Shown here in pieces: positions 18,495-29,529 of a stretch of DNA of 64,000 nt. A model generated the notes under the pieces. It ran no database searches. It saw nothing but the letters and a program-made list of their open reading frames with translations, and was not told the DNA's origin. The translations under genes were made by a program, and so were the position numbers. Where the stretch lies: contig JAQJVL010002523.1 of the NCBI GenBank assembly GCA_035578905.1, positions 1 through 64,000 of the forward strand, written 5' to 3'. The stretch is from Stictocephala bisonia (Eukaryota; Arthropoda; Insecta; Hemiptera; Membracidae). The stretch's first letter is position 1. Each line of letters opens with the position of its first letter.

Positions 18495-20473
18495 TTACTG
18501 TGAATGGTATCCCTCGAAACACTTCGGATGTAGCCCAATATCACATTTTGAACACACAAACTATGCCTTTTTCTTGCAGAGTCCACATCTCCGTTGTTTC
18601 TCGTACTGTGTAGGCCAATGACCCTGGTTGCCAAATCGAATGTCTTGCATGGGATTTGGCTTTATTTTGCCTTGACTTGATGGCTTTCCATGCTTCTTCA
18701 AAAGATTTAGAGCAAGATTTCTTCTGAATTTTAAAAGCTGGCCAACAGTATCGTCTTTTGCAGAAGCTTTTTGTTTAAAATCCAGGCATTTGATACCGAC
18801 ACGTCAAAAAGGTAAACAAATATTGGCCACCACCATTTTCGTTGGCGCATTCTCGTCCTGTAGACCGCAACATTTTGGTCCATGAGGTCTACGCCCCCCA
18901 TACCTTTATTATATGAAGAGAATACTGTGGGTTGAGCTACCTGTACTTTAGCTCTCTTTTCTCTCGACCACCTGTTTGTCATTCCAATAGACATGTTTTC
19001 AAAGTTGGTAGCCGCAGTAACTACACTGTTGTCTACCCATCTGACAAGCATGACGTCATCAGATGAGCGAAAATCATACGACCCTCTCCCTTTGGACTTC
19101 AAATCACTTGGATTTAACAAAGGACATTGTTCGGTTCTGTCTGCTCTCACAGTTCCGGTTGTGCAATATTTTTCTTTTGCCAGGTACTTTATGAGAGGAA
19201 CTGAGGTGAAAAAATTGTCAATAAATATTTTGTGACCACTGTCACTGGGCACTTCAGCTTTTTCGAGCAATCGGGTCACTACATCGCCTCCAAGTCCAAA
19301 TTTAGCTACCCGGGATGGATCTTTTCCAGTATAAATTTCAAATGCATAAAGATAACCACTGGATGAACATATTGCCCAATTTTTAAAACCAAAACGTATA
19401 GGTTTTCCTCTTATGTACTGCTTGGCATAGTGTTTTCCATAGTATGGGATCATGCTTTCATCAACAGACAGTTTTTCATCGAGTCCTCCATGGTGAGTAA
19501 ACGATTTGTTTAGAGCGTCAATTATAGGCTTCAATTTATAAAGCCTATCATTTGGATCCAAAGGAGTGTTATCATTCAAATGGAGAAAACGAAGGATTTG
19601 TTCGAATCTGTTACAACGCATGCTTTCTGATAGCAACTTTGGTACATCATCTTCGCGTGACCAATACATCCTCTTGTTAGGATATTTTGCATATCCTGAC
19701 ATAAGCAAACCTCCAAAAACAACTAGTAATTCTTCTTTTGTTAAATTTAAGTCAACATTTTTCTGCAGTGCGTACAAATTGCTTTGATCAACAATTAAAT
19801 TTAAAATGTCATCAGACAAAAATAGTGAAAAAAACTCTAAAAGAGTTCGACATTCCATAGCCTCATCAGAACAGGGTGTTGGGTCACATTGTATGTTTTG
19901 AGAAAAACAAGGCTCGTCGGCCTTCCATTGATTTATACGGGCCATTTTGAGCTCGGCCGCTAATTGTTTGGCTGTTTTATTTTTTGGTTTATCTTTACTC
20001 TTTTTTGTTGGTTTTGATATTTTTGGCAAAGATGGTTCATCTTCGTCATCTGAATCGCTCATAACAGTGAATGTTTTATTAGTTTTAACTTTACGTTGAG
20101 GTTGTTTTGATGCCCTACAACCTGAAGAAGTACTTGGTAATATTAGAGAAGAAGTTGATGGGCTACTTATCTGAGACTTGTGTTCCTCCAACCTTATGTC
20201 TTTGTCATCTTTGCAGGCTGTCTGAACTTCACAGATGCTTGAAAGTATATTTCGACCAAGATGGTTGAGATTGCCTTCATGATCGTCATCTGAGAGGTCA
20301 CTGTCTACATCCGTGTCAACTCCGTCGATGGGTGGGATGACGAATATGAGACGTTCTTGATCATCATTAGTGGCCTTGAGCTCCGACAGAATGTCAGCGA
20401 CGGATAAACTGCAATAATAAATGTACACTGTTAAAAATAATGCTATTGCTAGGCCAACACAACCAATAATCAA
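18495..20473 (-). pseudogene. piggyBac transposase A, copy 1, broken near the C-terminus
   Basis: A 580-aa ORF (20,473-18,731) with acidic N-terminus (DGVDTDVDSDLSDDD), then the DDE_Tnp_1_7 core: VDESMIPYYGKH, FIDNFFTS, and GGVDLMDQ. A frameshift after ILNKK ends the ORF early; the Cys-rich zinc domain (RRCGLCKKKA ... CSKCDIGLHPKCF) is readable downstream in another frame and has an in-frame TAG. The first residues (MIIGCVGLAIALFLTVYIYY) are hydrophobic and odd for a transposase; the true start is probably the later Met or an upstream exon. Inactive. Confidence 0.88.
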
Positions 20474-20474
20474 A

Positions 20475-20608
20475 ATTAGCCTTATGTTATAGCTATTGCA
20501 TAAGGCTAATGTCTTGATTGGTATGTATTTATAAATACATATTACTTACTTAGGTTAGGTTAGGTTAGGTTAGGTTAAAGATAGATTGGTATGTATTTAT
20601 AAATACAT
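20475..20608. repeat. Hairpin, direct repeats and (TTAGG)5 in piggyBac A
   Basis: ATTAGCCTTATG (20,475-20,486) and its exact complement (20,499-20,510) form a 12-bp hairpin arm pair. A 25-bp sequence starting GATTGGTATGTATTTATAAA occurs at 20,516-20,540 and 20,584-20,608. Between the copies are five exact TTAGG units (20,550-20,574), the canonical insect telomere repeat. Copy 2 has the same at 28,321-28,454. Confidence 0.85.
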
Positions 20609-21106
20609 AACTTTAAAAGAATATAATGTAATACTGATAGGCTAACTGAGTATGGACAAACTAAACAAGAAATAAATAGTTTATAGCCTAACACGTATTA
20701 TTGGCCATTTGAAGTCTGGGTGCATAGTGTCCTTTTTATAGGACTCATAAAGAAAACCAGTAAATAAACATAGGAGTGTCTTTAAAAACTACTGAAAACT
20801 GACTTTTATTCACTCTACATATAGTTAGTAAACATAAAAATAGCATTGAACATAATTATAACTACATAGAAAATCATAATATAAATAACTTACCCCTCAT
20901 GCGTGACACGAAAATTGTTACTGGACATTTTGTCATCTGTAGTGTAGAGGTTATGTTGTTAGAAGTGAACCATGTGCTTTCTCCCACCACTATCTCCTGC
21001 TGGATGCAGTGATGCCAACACAAACCATAGAAATAAAGAATTTCCCTCTCATATTATTGTTTTACCCTACGTCCTTTTTTTGGGACGCTATGCACTAATG
21101 GGTTAA

Positions 21107-21245
21107 GTAGGTCGCGGTCAGTGACTGTGTATACTCCAGTATTGTTTAAAGTAATTCCGAATTTAGAACAATGTAATGGGACTGTAGGCAACGCTGTTTT
21201 AAGAAAATCAACAGTGAATAATCCTTGCGCTAAATTATTTACAGC
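21107..21245 (-). pseudogene. Middle of the split Maverick ORF (copy 1), cut by the duplication junction
   Basis: Same sequence as 28,953-29,091, in frame on the minus strand, but here it is abruptly joined at 21,246 to the interior of the minor capsid gene. It marks the right edge of the duplicated segment. Confidence 0.7.
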
Positions 21246-21661
21246 TGGCTCTCTTGACCGTTTTGATACGAGCCTCTTGCCAAGTTACATGTGACTCGAA
21301 CGACATTTACCGAGTTAATGTTAAGTTCATTCTCAGACATGTTTGTTTTATTGGCTCTGTATAAAGCTTTATTAAAGCCGAGCAAGGTAGCGTGACTGTT
21401 TTCTTTTTCAAAGTGAATGGGTTCGCTACAAGTAATTTCGACTTTCAAAGTACTATTGTTTAGTTTTAAACTGAATTTTACATTTGATTTTAAGTTTTTA
21501 TTACGGTAATTCTCTAAATTGTTAATCTCGTAAGAGCCAGTCGGAACTTTTATTACAGAGTCCCCGTAGTGGAACGAATCGTTCACATTTTCTTCTACAT
21601 TTGGTATTGAGTTGTACGTTGTGAGATTGATCAAACCAATCTCCCAATCACCTTTCGACAA
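21239..21661 (-). pseudogene. Minor capsid protein, truncated (copy 2)
   Basis: The first 138 residues equal copy 1 of the penton-like protein; then the reading runs through the duplication junction and stops within a few codons (ends QESQL). The C-terminal third including the LRLHLKG end is missing. Non-functional as a capsid protein. Confidence 0.8.
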
Positions 21662-21776
21662 ATCAATCGAAGGAAATATGTCGCAACTTAGCTTTGAACT
21701 CTACCCACTAAGGCAAAACATTTTCAACGAGGAACTCTAAGCACAAGTGTCCACAAATTACTGATTCAAAATCCTG

Positions 21777-22139
21777 TTATCTTTGATTATTATACTTTAT
21801 ATTCACACTGAGGCCCCAATACTTGATCAATTCCATAGGAGGACGCAAGTTACCAAAACTATCATAGTACAACACATTATTACCGCGCTTTTTATAACAA
21901 ACCCAATGTGTACCTTCCCCTTGTATACTGTCCAAATTAATAATTGCGATTTCGTTCAATCTATGTTTATTCGGAAGTGTGTCCCTCATGTAGACACCTC
22001 GAAAGTGTGGAATGTTTAATTTTTTAGCGTAATTAACAAGTTCGTGATTTGAGAGGGCGTGTTCAGGAACGTAGACTATTTTGAAGTTTTTTTTTCTTAC
22101 AAGTACATTTCTTCTTGTCTTTAGGTGCTTTCTTAACAC
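21777..22139 (-). CDS. Adenain-type cysteine protease (copy 2)
   Basis: Protein identical to the copy 1 ORF at 13,951-14,313, with the THW His and YYD Asp and the same missing C-terminal catalytic Cys. See copy 1 for reasoning. Confidence 0.75.
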   Translation of the reverse strand: MLRKHLKTRRNVLVRKKNFKIVYVPEHALSNHELVNYAKKLNIPHFRGVYMRDTLPNKHRLNEIAIINLDSIQGEGTHWVCYKKRGNNVLYYDSFGNLRPPMELIKYWGLSVNIKYNNQR

Positions 22140-22193
22140 CTCTTTCTACCCAGGGTCTTAAATACAAGCCCTTACCCTTCTTTATTTACGTGT

Positions 22194-22586
22194 TTATCTT
22201 TTATGAGAGCCACCCAACTTTGCTTTTGCCTTCATGGCTGTTGTAACTACCCAAGCTGCGGCTTTCTCACCCACAGACGAATCTGATGCTTTGAATCTTT
22301 GCCAAGCTCGTTCGGCCAAATCTTTGTCTGCTTGCGCTCTCCATGCTGTGTCTGAATACTGGGAGTAGGCTATGTCATGGGCCTTGCAGGCTTCGTCCAG
22401 ACCGTTTATTCCCTTGTCACTCTTGCTAATCTTTTCTTTAATCTGGTCCCAGGACCACAGTACCTGTACACAAATGGGAGGTGGGCCTCCCAAGATAGTA
22501 GATCTATACCTTTGTTTAACGCTGCTCCAGCTAAATGTCCAATTCCTTCGAGTGCACTAGATACAAGTCCTCTTCCGTAGCGTTAA
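22194..22586 (-). pseudogene. PLA2-like virion protein, frameshifted (copy 2)
   Basis: Same layout as copy 1, with HD catalytic pair in frame and the GPGT calcium loop out of frame upstream. One substitution (Asn to Lys) falls near the frameshift, in the stretch before DKGINGLDEA. Confidence 0.65.
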
Positions 22587-22668
22587 GTTTTCTTCATTAG
22601 ATGTGTCTCTTACGAAGGATAGTTAAAGAATGGGGGAACTTTAAATCTATTTCACTTTATATTACCCC

Positions 22669-23565
22669 TCATTGTATGGCTGTAGAGAAACAGCTTGTGT
22701 ACCGAATATTTCTTCCCAGTTTATGTAGTTTCAGTTCGGCGGACAGTGTTTCTGTACTCCTCCCTTTAGCGCCATGAATATGAGAAAAGAGTAACTGGCT
22801 GAATTTTCTAAGTTGTTTTTCAGATTTAACACTGTTTTCATAAATTTGCCCTTCTAGTGCAGTAGCCAAACCTTGAACATCATTCAGTCCCTCAGTCAGT
22901 GATGTCAGCAATGTACTTACCGTTTTTGTTTGTTGAGTTAATATTTCCAAAATATGCGATTTTACTTCGGTTACCTTTTTTCAATTTACGGCTTCGTCCA
23001 TTTCTTTCGGATCTCTAACAAATATTATTCCCATATTATCAAAGTCCCAGTTGTCTTTGTGTTTCTTTGGGCAGTTTGCCAGTAGATATGACTTGGTTAC
23101 AGCATCTTGATTATCAACTGAGTCAGCTAAAGAAACTAACCGTCTCTTTTCAAAACTGCAATAACCATCAGTTTTAACCGGAACAGCAGCATCTACATAG
23201 CGTTTGGTCGCTGCATGTTGTGGGCCAGTAGGGTCCTTTACTCTTGTTAGAAGTATATTCCCTATGTTAAGTGTTTTATGTTGGTACAATACACATTGTT
23301 CACCTATAGTTTTTTAATTCACGGCATCTCCGAGCTCCTTTGGCGCTGCTAGATTTTTTATTCTTTTGTTGCGTGCAGAATAGCTGTTGGGTAAGTTTGT
23401 CATTGTATTAGTCTCAAAGTATTTTCTCGTAACAACATCATTGTCGGCTATGGGGACACCAACGTTAACCATTCGCTTATTTTCAATATCAAAGTTTCCT
23501 TCGGGTGTTAGTTTAAAACCTTCGCCCGGTGGTCCTTTGCCAATGGCTTTGTCCTCAGAGGACAA
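22669..23565 (-). pseudogene. Fibre-like repeat protein with two in-frame stops (copy 2)
   Basis: The same TAA (23,314-23,316) and TGA (22,981-22,983) as copy 1, so both stops predate the duplication. It differs by a few substitutions (for example Thr to Ala before the TAA, Val to Leu in the second ORF, Glu to Gly in the helical part). Confidence 0.6.
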
Positions 23566-23625
23566 GACACGTCCAAACTTGTCTACAGACAGTCGAACTG
23601 ATGAAATCAGACTGTGTCTGTTTAT

Positions 23626-23922
23626 TTAACGAAAATAACTAAAATACTTTCTTAAGCACGAATCTCCATTTAGAAGATAAGTATGGATCGACGTAAAATG
23701 TCTATTTTCATACCAATGATGTAAGGCGTCTCTATATTTGTTCCTTCCATTTAAATATATTTCCCTATAATGACAATCGTCAAAGTAATTGTCGAACCCC
23801 GATTCATCTTCGAACCACCAATTACACATACACAGTGTTTGCGGGACTATAATACCAATATTTCTTTCATTTTGTTTAATAAAGGACGAAATATGGTCAG
23901 ATTCTACTATCTCGGGGTTCAA
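23626..23922 (-). CDS. Maverick hypothetical ORF (copy 2)
   Basis: Identical at the protein level to 15,800-16,096. Function unknown. Confidence 0.4.
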   Translation of the reverse strand: MNPEIVESDHISSFIKQNERNIGIIVPQTLCMCNWWFEDESGFDNYFDDCHYREIYLNGRNKYRDALHHWYENRHFTSIHTYLLNGDSCLRKYFSYFR

Positions 23923-24494
23923 ACTTATAAATGCATATAGTTCTGCACGGTTACGTATATAAATCGTCAGGATCCGTGGTGTTCAACTATAGACGTCCAT
24001 GTAGTTCTGTTTTGTGTGGTGGTACTTGTCTTTTTAATCTGTATTATATCCCCGCCTATGTGTTTGTTTTAGATATTGCCAACTGTAAGTCGACCTCCTT
24101 TCTGATTTCATTTTCAGAATCACTTTGGAAAATGTAATAGGACTTCAAACATAATCTGTGTTTACCCTCCTTTTTTAAAAAAATATGGAACCAACAAGGT
24201 TCGTCACTTTCAACTTTGAAATGTACTGTTTGGAAGGTCTCGTCAATATGACCGAGGTATAAGGCTTAGCCATACAGTGAGGTTACATAGTCACACTGTC
24301 CAAGAGTACGGTTAATTTTATGATTCGCAAAACAAGAAAACTGTTTGAATTTTTTACTGTGTCCGTGTATTTTATCGTAAAGAAACTACACGGACTTTAC
24401 GTGTCTGTAATGAAACTAACTTGCTCATAGTAGGTTAAGTAAGATCTGCATTTTAACATCAATTGGTAAAGTATCCATGTTTACTCGTCGAATC
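23923..24494 (-). other. Decayed Maverick coding region (copy 2)
   Basis: Counterpart of 16,097-16,668 with the same stops and one base difference near 24,200. Confidence 0.35.
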
Positions 24495-24710
24495 TCAACC
24501 TACTAATGATTTGTATCGGCTATTGCCAGCTCCTGATATAATTTTAGCTTCTTTTAATTCTTCGATTATATTTTGAATTTCGTTCCTATGATTACCATTT
24601 CCTGCCTCTGATGAGGCTATAATTAGTTTCAACCTATCGCATAACTCGTTCGGATTGTCCCAATAGGAAATGTCACGTGATCCAAAGTCATTTAGCCCTC
24701 TACCGTACAT
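24495..24710 (-). CDS. Small conserved Maverick ORF (copy 2)
   Basis: Identical to 16,669-16,884, with WDNPNELCDRL and GNGNHRNEIQ blocks. Confidence 0.5.
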   Translation of the reverse strand: MYGRGLNDFGSRDISYWDNPNELCDRLKLIIASSEAGNGNHRNEIQNIIEELKEAKIISGAGNSRYKSLVG

Positions 24711-24862
24711 TGGTTTGGGAAATGATACGGAAATTATGTTTTATATTTTATGGAATTTGTCGGTCGGTTAATGTGGGTATGAGGTAAATAACCTTTTTTA
24801 TGCGCATTTGTCTTTATAAGCGTCCAAGTCATCTTGTGTGTATAAATTTTCGTCGGGTTGTC

Positions 24863-25429
24863 TTAAATAATAATTTGTAAATACCTTCGGTTCTTCTGTA
24901 CTGTACAGTGTACATTGTTCAAATGAATGTTTCCTTCGTTGTCGAATGTAAGCAGTTGATTACCTACCATTAGTTTATCACCGTCAACATGTGGCCCGTA
25001 AATATTGTCCATTTTATTCTTAACACCGGCTTCGTCTTTCAACAATTTTAACATGTATTTTTGTGTAATGGGTGCGTTAAATGTTTCTAAAACATACTGC
25101 GAAGCCTCATGAAACTTTGCGGGACTTTGAATTAATTGACTAACTGAGGGTAGGGGGGAAGATGTTTCAAACACTTGTGTGTCCCACGACGGTCCCGTAG
25201 ACATGTAGTCTGGCTTAAAACTGTCCTCGTCCGCACTGAGGTTCATAGGTTCCACCTTTGGTTCAGTTGTTCTCTTTTTAAGTTCACTCAAAATTTGTTT
25301 GTACTGTTCTTCTAATGTTTGCTCGGTATACATGTTACCCAATTTGAAAGCACGATACTTGCGGCGAACAACATCTTGCAACTGTACAATTCTTCTCGTA
25401 AGAGATTGATGTTTGCTGTTTCGTGGCAT
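24863..25429 (-). CDS. Maverick virion-type ORF (copy 2, 45 nt longer region)
   Basis: A 188-aa ORF matching 17,001-17,558 but ending RRYLQIII. Downstream, in another frame, QPDENLYTQDDLDAYKDKCA is readable (about 24,800-24,858); this is the natural C-terminal end lost by frameshift. Copy 1 has replaced this stretch by an 11-nt repeat-like filler. Confidence 0.5.
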   Translation of the reverse strand: MPRNSKHQSLTRRIVQLQDVVRRKYRAFKLGNMYTEQTLEEQYKQILSELKKRTTEPKVEPMNLSADEDSFKPDYMSTGPSWDTQVFETSSPLPSVSQLIQSPAKFHEASQYVLETFNAPITQKYMLKLLKDEAGVKNKMDNIYGPHVDGDKLMVGNQLLTFDNEGNIHLNNVHCTVQKNRRYLQIII

Positions 25430-25672
25430 GTTTATAAATGACTAAAATTTTCAAAATTTTGTTCTTTTGAGAGAGTTTTACTGTAACATCAAACAATGGT
25501 CGAGGACAGGACGTGGGTAACCACAGAGGCTAGTCACTGCGCTAAAAGCATAGCTACAACACCAGGACAATCTCTAAGCATTTCCTTGGGAATATAAAAC
25601 ACTAACCTATTTCTTTACGGTAATTCAACTTGTCTAAAGAATAATCCTCTTTTTATGTCTTCTGATAAATCT
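25430..25672. other. Short gap between Maverick ORFs (copy 2)
   Basis: Counterpart of 17,559-17,801; no gene seen. Confidence 0.3.
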
Positions 25673-25961
25673 TTATAGTTCAACTAAGGAAACTTTATTA
25701 CCGAGTCCCTTGTAAAATGTCTGCTTGAGGTCAGACACTGGAATGAGCACTTTTTTGTTTTTGTCTTTAAATATATAGGTTCGTTTGAAACCACCTCGCT
25801 ACTCTGGTACTTCAGCTATAGTGTAGTTGTCATTAACATTGGACTTTTCCATAAAAGACTTTAACTTATATAATGGTCTCTTTTCGTTGACTATGTGTAG
25901 TATGTAAGAGTTTAGTAACCGAAATTCATCCAAGTTCGCTGATGTAAAAACTCTCCACTTA
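25673..25961 (-). pseudogene. C-terminal third of the split Maverick ORF (copy 2), with nonsense codon
   Basis: Same as 17,802-18,090 except that the Trp codon in the PEWRGG stretch is TAG (25,799-25,801), so this copy is doubly inactivated. It is cut at TTAA 25,962-25,965. Confidence 0.55.
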
Positions 25962-26365
25962 TTAACCCATTAGTGCATAAAGATTTTTTCGTCAAAAATT
26001 TTAATTTTTCTTCTAAAAACTATTTAGTTACAATTGTTTAACAATGAAAATATTATTAAAAAAATTTTTACCATCACAGATTTTCAAAAAAAGGGCGTCC
26101 TATTTTTAGGACACTATGCATGGAGACATCTTTTTCATTGGCGTATTCAGTCGTCCTGATGTTATTTATTTCAGTGTTATATTTACTTGGTGGACAAGGA
26201 AACAAAACAAGCGTTGACATAAAAATATACTTTATTAAAACAATTTCAATTGTATGAAGTCAAAATTTAAAATTTACAATGTAAAATACAGATTTACAAA
26301 ACTTAAAAATGCCAAAAAAGAATTGTTCAAATGTTGTTTGGACCGAACCAGTTTGGATAACTCAT

Positions 26366-28319
26366 TTACTGTGAATGGTATCCCTCGAAACACTTCGGAT
26401 GTAGCCCAATATCACATTTTGAACACACAAACTATGCCTTTTTCTTGCAGAGTCCACATCTCCGTTGTTTCTCGTACTGTGTAGGCCAATGACCCTGGTT
26501 GCCAAATCGAATGTCTTGCATGGGATTTGGCTTTATTTTGCCTTGACTTGATGGCTTTCCATGCTTCTTCAAAAGATTTAGAGCAAGATTTCTTCTGAAT
26601 TTTAAAAGCTGGCCAACAGTATCGTCTTTTGCAGAAGCTTTTTGTTTAAAATCCAGGCATTTGATACCGACACGTCAAAAAGGTAAACAAATATTGGCCA
26701 CCACCATTTTCGTTGGCGCATTCTCGTCCTGTAGACCGCAACATTTTGGTCCATGAGGTCCACGCCCCCCATACCTTTATTATATGAAGAGAATACTGTG
26801 GGTTGAGCTACCTGTACTTTAGCTCTCTTTTCTCTCGACCACTTTCAAAGTTGGTAGCCGCAGTAACTACACTGTTGTCTACCCATCTGACAAGCATGAC
26901 GTCATCAGATGAGCGAAAATCATACGACCCTCTCCCTTTGGACTTCAAATCACTTGGATTTAACAAAGGACATTGTTCGGTTCTGTCTGCTCTCACAGTT
27001 CCGGTTGTGCAATATTTTTCTTTTGCCAGGTACTTTATGAGAGGAACTGAGGTGAAAAAATTGTCAATAAATATTTTGTGACCACTGTCACTGGGCACTT
27101 CAGCTTTTTCGAGCAATCGGGTCACTACATCGCCTCCAAGTCCAAATTTAGCTACCCGGGATGGATCTTTTCCAGTATAAATTTCAAATGCATAAAGATA
27201 ACCACTGGATGAACATATTGCCCAATTTTTAAAACCAAAACGTATAGGTTTTCCTCTTATGTACTGCTTGGCATAGTGTTTTCCATAGTATGGGATCATG
27301 CTTTCATCAACAGACAGTTTTTCATCGAGTCCTCCATGGTGAGTAAACGATTTGTTTAGAGCGTCAATTATAGGCTTCAATTTATAAAGCCTATCATTTG
27401 GATCCAAAGGAGTGTTATCATTCAAATGGAGAAAACGAAGGATTTGTTCGAATCTGTTACAACGCATGCTTTCTGATAGCAACTTTGGTACATCATCTTC
27501 GCGTGACCAATACATCCTCTTGTTAGGATATTTTGCATATCCTGACATAAGCAAACCTCCAAAAACAACTAGTAATTCTTCTTTTGTTAAATTTAAGTCA
27601 ACATTTTTCTGCAGTGCGTACAAATTGCTTTGATCAACAATTAAATTTAAAATGTCATCAGACAAAAATAGTGAAAAAAACTCTAAAGGAGTTCGACATT
27701 CCATAGCCTCATCAGAACAGGGTGTTGGGTCACATTGTATGTTTTGAGAAAAACAAGGCTCGTCGGCCTTCCATTGATTTATACGGGCCATTTTGAGCTC
27801 GGCCGCTAATTGTTTGGCTGTTTTATTTTTTGGTTTATCTTTACTCTTTTTTGTTGGTTTTGATATTTTTGGCAAAGATGGTTCATCTTCGTCATCTGAA
27901 TCGCTCATAACAGTGAATGTTTTATTAGTTTTAACTTTACGTTGAGGTTGTTTTGATGCCCTACAACCTGAAGAAGTACTTGGTAATATTAGAGAAGAAG
28001 TTGATGGGCTACTTATCTGAGACTTGTGTTCCTCCAACCTTATGTCTTTGTCATCTTTGCAGGCTGTCTGAACTTCACAGATGCTTGAAAGTATATTTCG
28101 ACCAAGATGGTTGAGATTGCCTTCATGATCGTCATCTGAGAGGTCACTGTCTACATCCGTGTCAACTCCGTCGATGGGTGGGATGACGAATATGAGACGT
28201 TCTTGATCATCATTAGTGGCCTTGAGCTCCGACAGAATGTCAGCGACGGATAAACTGCAATAATAAATGTACACTGTTAAAAATAATGCTATTGCTAGGC
28301 CAACACAACCAATAATCAA
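26366..28319 (-). pseudogene. piggyBac transposase A, copy 2, with 25-bp deletion
   Basis: ORF of 503 aa (28,319-26,808). A 25-bp deletion near 26,841 shifts the frame after NFES, before the GGVDLMDQ block; the last catalytic Asp is thus lost from the ORF, while DESMIPYYGKH and FIDNFFTS remain. It also shares the distal frameshift and TAG of copy 1. Inactive. Confidence 0.88.
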
Positions 28320-28320
28320 A

Positions 28321-28454
28321 ATTAGCCTTATGTTATAGCTATTGCATAAGGCTAATGTCTTGATTGGTATGTATTTATAAATACATATTACTTACTTAGG
28401 TTAGGTTAGGTTAGGTTAGGTTAAAGATAGATTGGTATGTATTTATAAATACAT
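28321..28454. repeat. Hairpin, direct repeats and (TTAGG)5, copy 2
   Basis: Exact counterpart of 20,475-20,608; the five TTAGG units are at 28,396-28,420. Confidence 0.85.
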
Positions 28455-28952
28455 AACTTTAAAAGAATATAATGTAATACTGATAGGCTAACTGAGTATG
28501 GACAAACTAAACAAGAAATAAATAGTTTATAGCCTAACACGTATTATTGGCCATTTGAAGTCTGGGTGCATAGTGTCCTTTTTATAGGACTCATAAAGAA
28601 AACCAGTAAATAAACATAGGAGTGTCTTTAAAAACTACTGAAAACTGACTTTTATTCACTCTACATATAGTTAGTAAACATAAAAATAGCATTGAACATA
28701 ATTATAACTACATAGAAAATCATAATATAAATAACTTACCCCTCATGCGTGACACGAAAATTGTTACTGGACATTTTGTCATCTGTAGTGTAGAGGTTAT
28801 GTTGTTAGAAGTGAACCATGTGCTTTCTCCCACCACTATCTCCTGCTGGATGCAGTGATGCCAACACAAACCATAGAAATAAAGAATTTCCCTCTCATAT
28901 TATTGTTTTACCCTACGTCCTTTTTTTGGGACGCTATGCACTAATGGGTTAA

Positions 28953-29516
28953 GTAGGTCGCGGTCAGTGACTGTGTATACTCCAGTATTGTTTAAAGTAA
29001 TTCCGAATTTAGAACAATGTAATGGGACTGTAGGCAACGCTGTTTTAAGAAAATCAACAGTGAATAATCCTTGCGCTAAATTATTTACAGCTGGATACGT
29101 TTTACCTCTCGGACCTGTGGGTAGGTTGGGTGGTAAAGGTCCGAATGCTACGTTATATGCTACAAATATGTTACAATTTGATCTTAACGCTCTTTTATAG
29201 ACTTTCATCGGTGATCTTATCGGTATACTTCTTTCTGTTAGTACGATACACCTAGCGGCGTGCGGAATATTACATCCATATCCTAACATTTTTAAGTAAA
29301 TCTGTTTAGTTAATATCTCCATGATCTGTTTCAAGAGTGGAGCCAAAAGAGGGAACGATCTGAATCTTGACAAGAAATTTTGAGGTTGTCTCCCCGTACA
29401 GTTTAACATTTCCTTGTGATAAATCACTAACTGAATGGTTAATTTTTGTTCATCGCACTTACTTAGAAACATTTCCCAAATGTTACGATTATAAACTCGA
29501 TCACTCGAGGATATCA
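28953..29516 (-). pseudogene. Middle part of the split Maverick ORF
   Basis: Open across the whole interval between two TTAA insertion sites. Residues include NIWEMFLSKCDEQKLT, MLGYGCNIPHAARCI and VAFGPLPPNLPTGPRG. The frame continues without shift from 37,599-37,667 across TTAA 29,517-29,520/37,595-37,598, and into 25,961 (or 18,090) across the other TTAA pair. The apparent Met start at 29,517 is an accident of the insertion. Product not recognised; it is not a typical major capsid sequence to my eye. Confidence 0.6.
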
Positions 29517-29529
29517 TTAACCCTCTCCC

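Larger units (their letters stand above)
18095..21102 (-). mobile_element. piggyBac element A, copy 1
   Basis: Ends CCCATTAGTGCATA in inverted orientation (14 bp, perfect), flanked by TTAA at 18,091-18,094 and 21,103-21,106. Length 3,008 bp. A motif like TGCATAGTGTCCTAAAAATAGGAC repeats near both ends (about 18,222-18,250, 20,728-20,752 and 21,068-21,095), as expected for subterminal transposase sites. It holds one transposase gene and a TTAGG tract in the 5' part. Confidence 0.92.
25966..28948 (-). mobile_element. piggyBac element A, copy 2
   Basis: Same TIRs as copy 1, flanked by TTAA at 25,962-25,965 and 28,949-28,952. It is part of the duplicated segment, not an independent insertion, and is 25 bp shorter than copy 1. 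Confidence 0.92.
13420..29091. repeat. 7.8-kb tandem direct duplication (two copies)
   Basis: Copy 1 is 13,420-21,245 and copy 2 is 21,246-29,091. Corresponding bases differ at about a dozen positions plus two indels, so identity is near 99.8%. At the junction (21,246-21,248) the bases TGG are shared by both parental flanks, a 3-bp microhomology. Each copy holds the minor capsid (partial), protease, PLA2-like, fibre-like and other Maverick ORFs and a piggyBac. Either a recent tandem duplication or, less likely, an assembly artefact. Confidence 0.9.

Noticed and set aside
20550..20574. True telomere or interstitial telomere end
   Set aside because: Only five TTAGG units, located inside a piggyBac and copied with it; not a chromosome end.
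28900..29517. 205-aa ORF with native start and end
   Set aside because: The Met is created at the TTAA and the last residues come from piggyBac A; it is an internal fragment.
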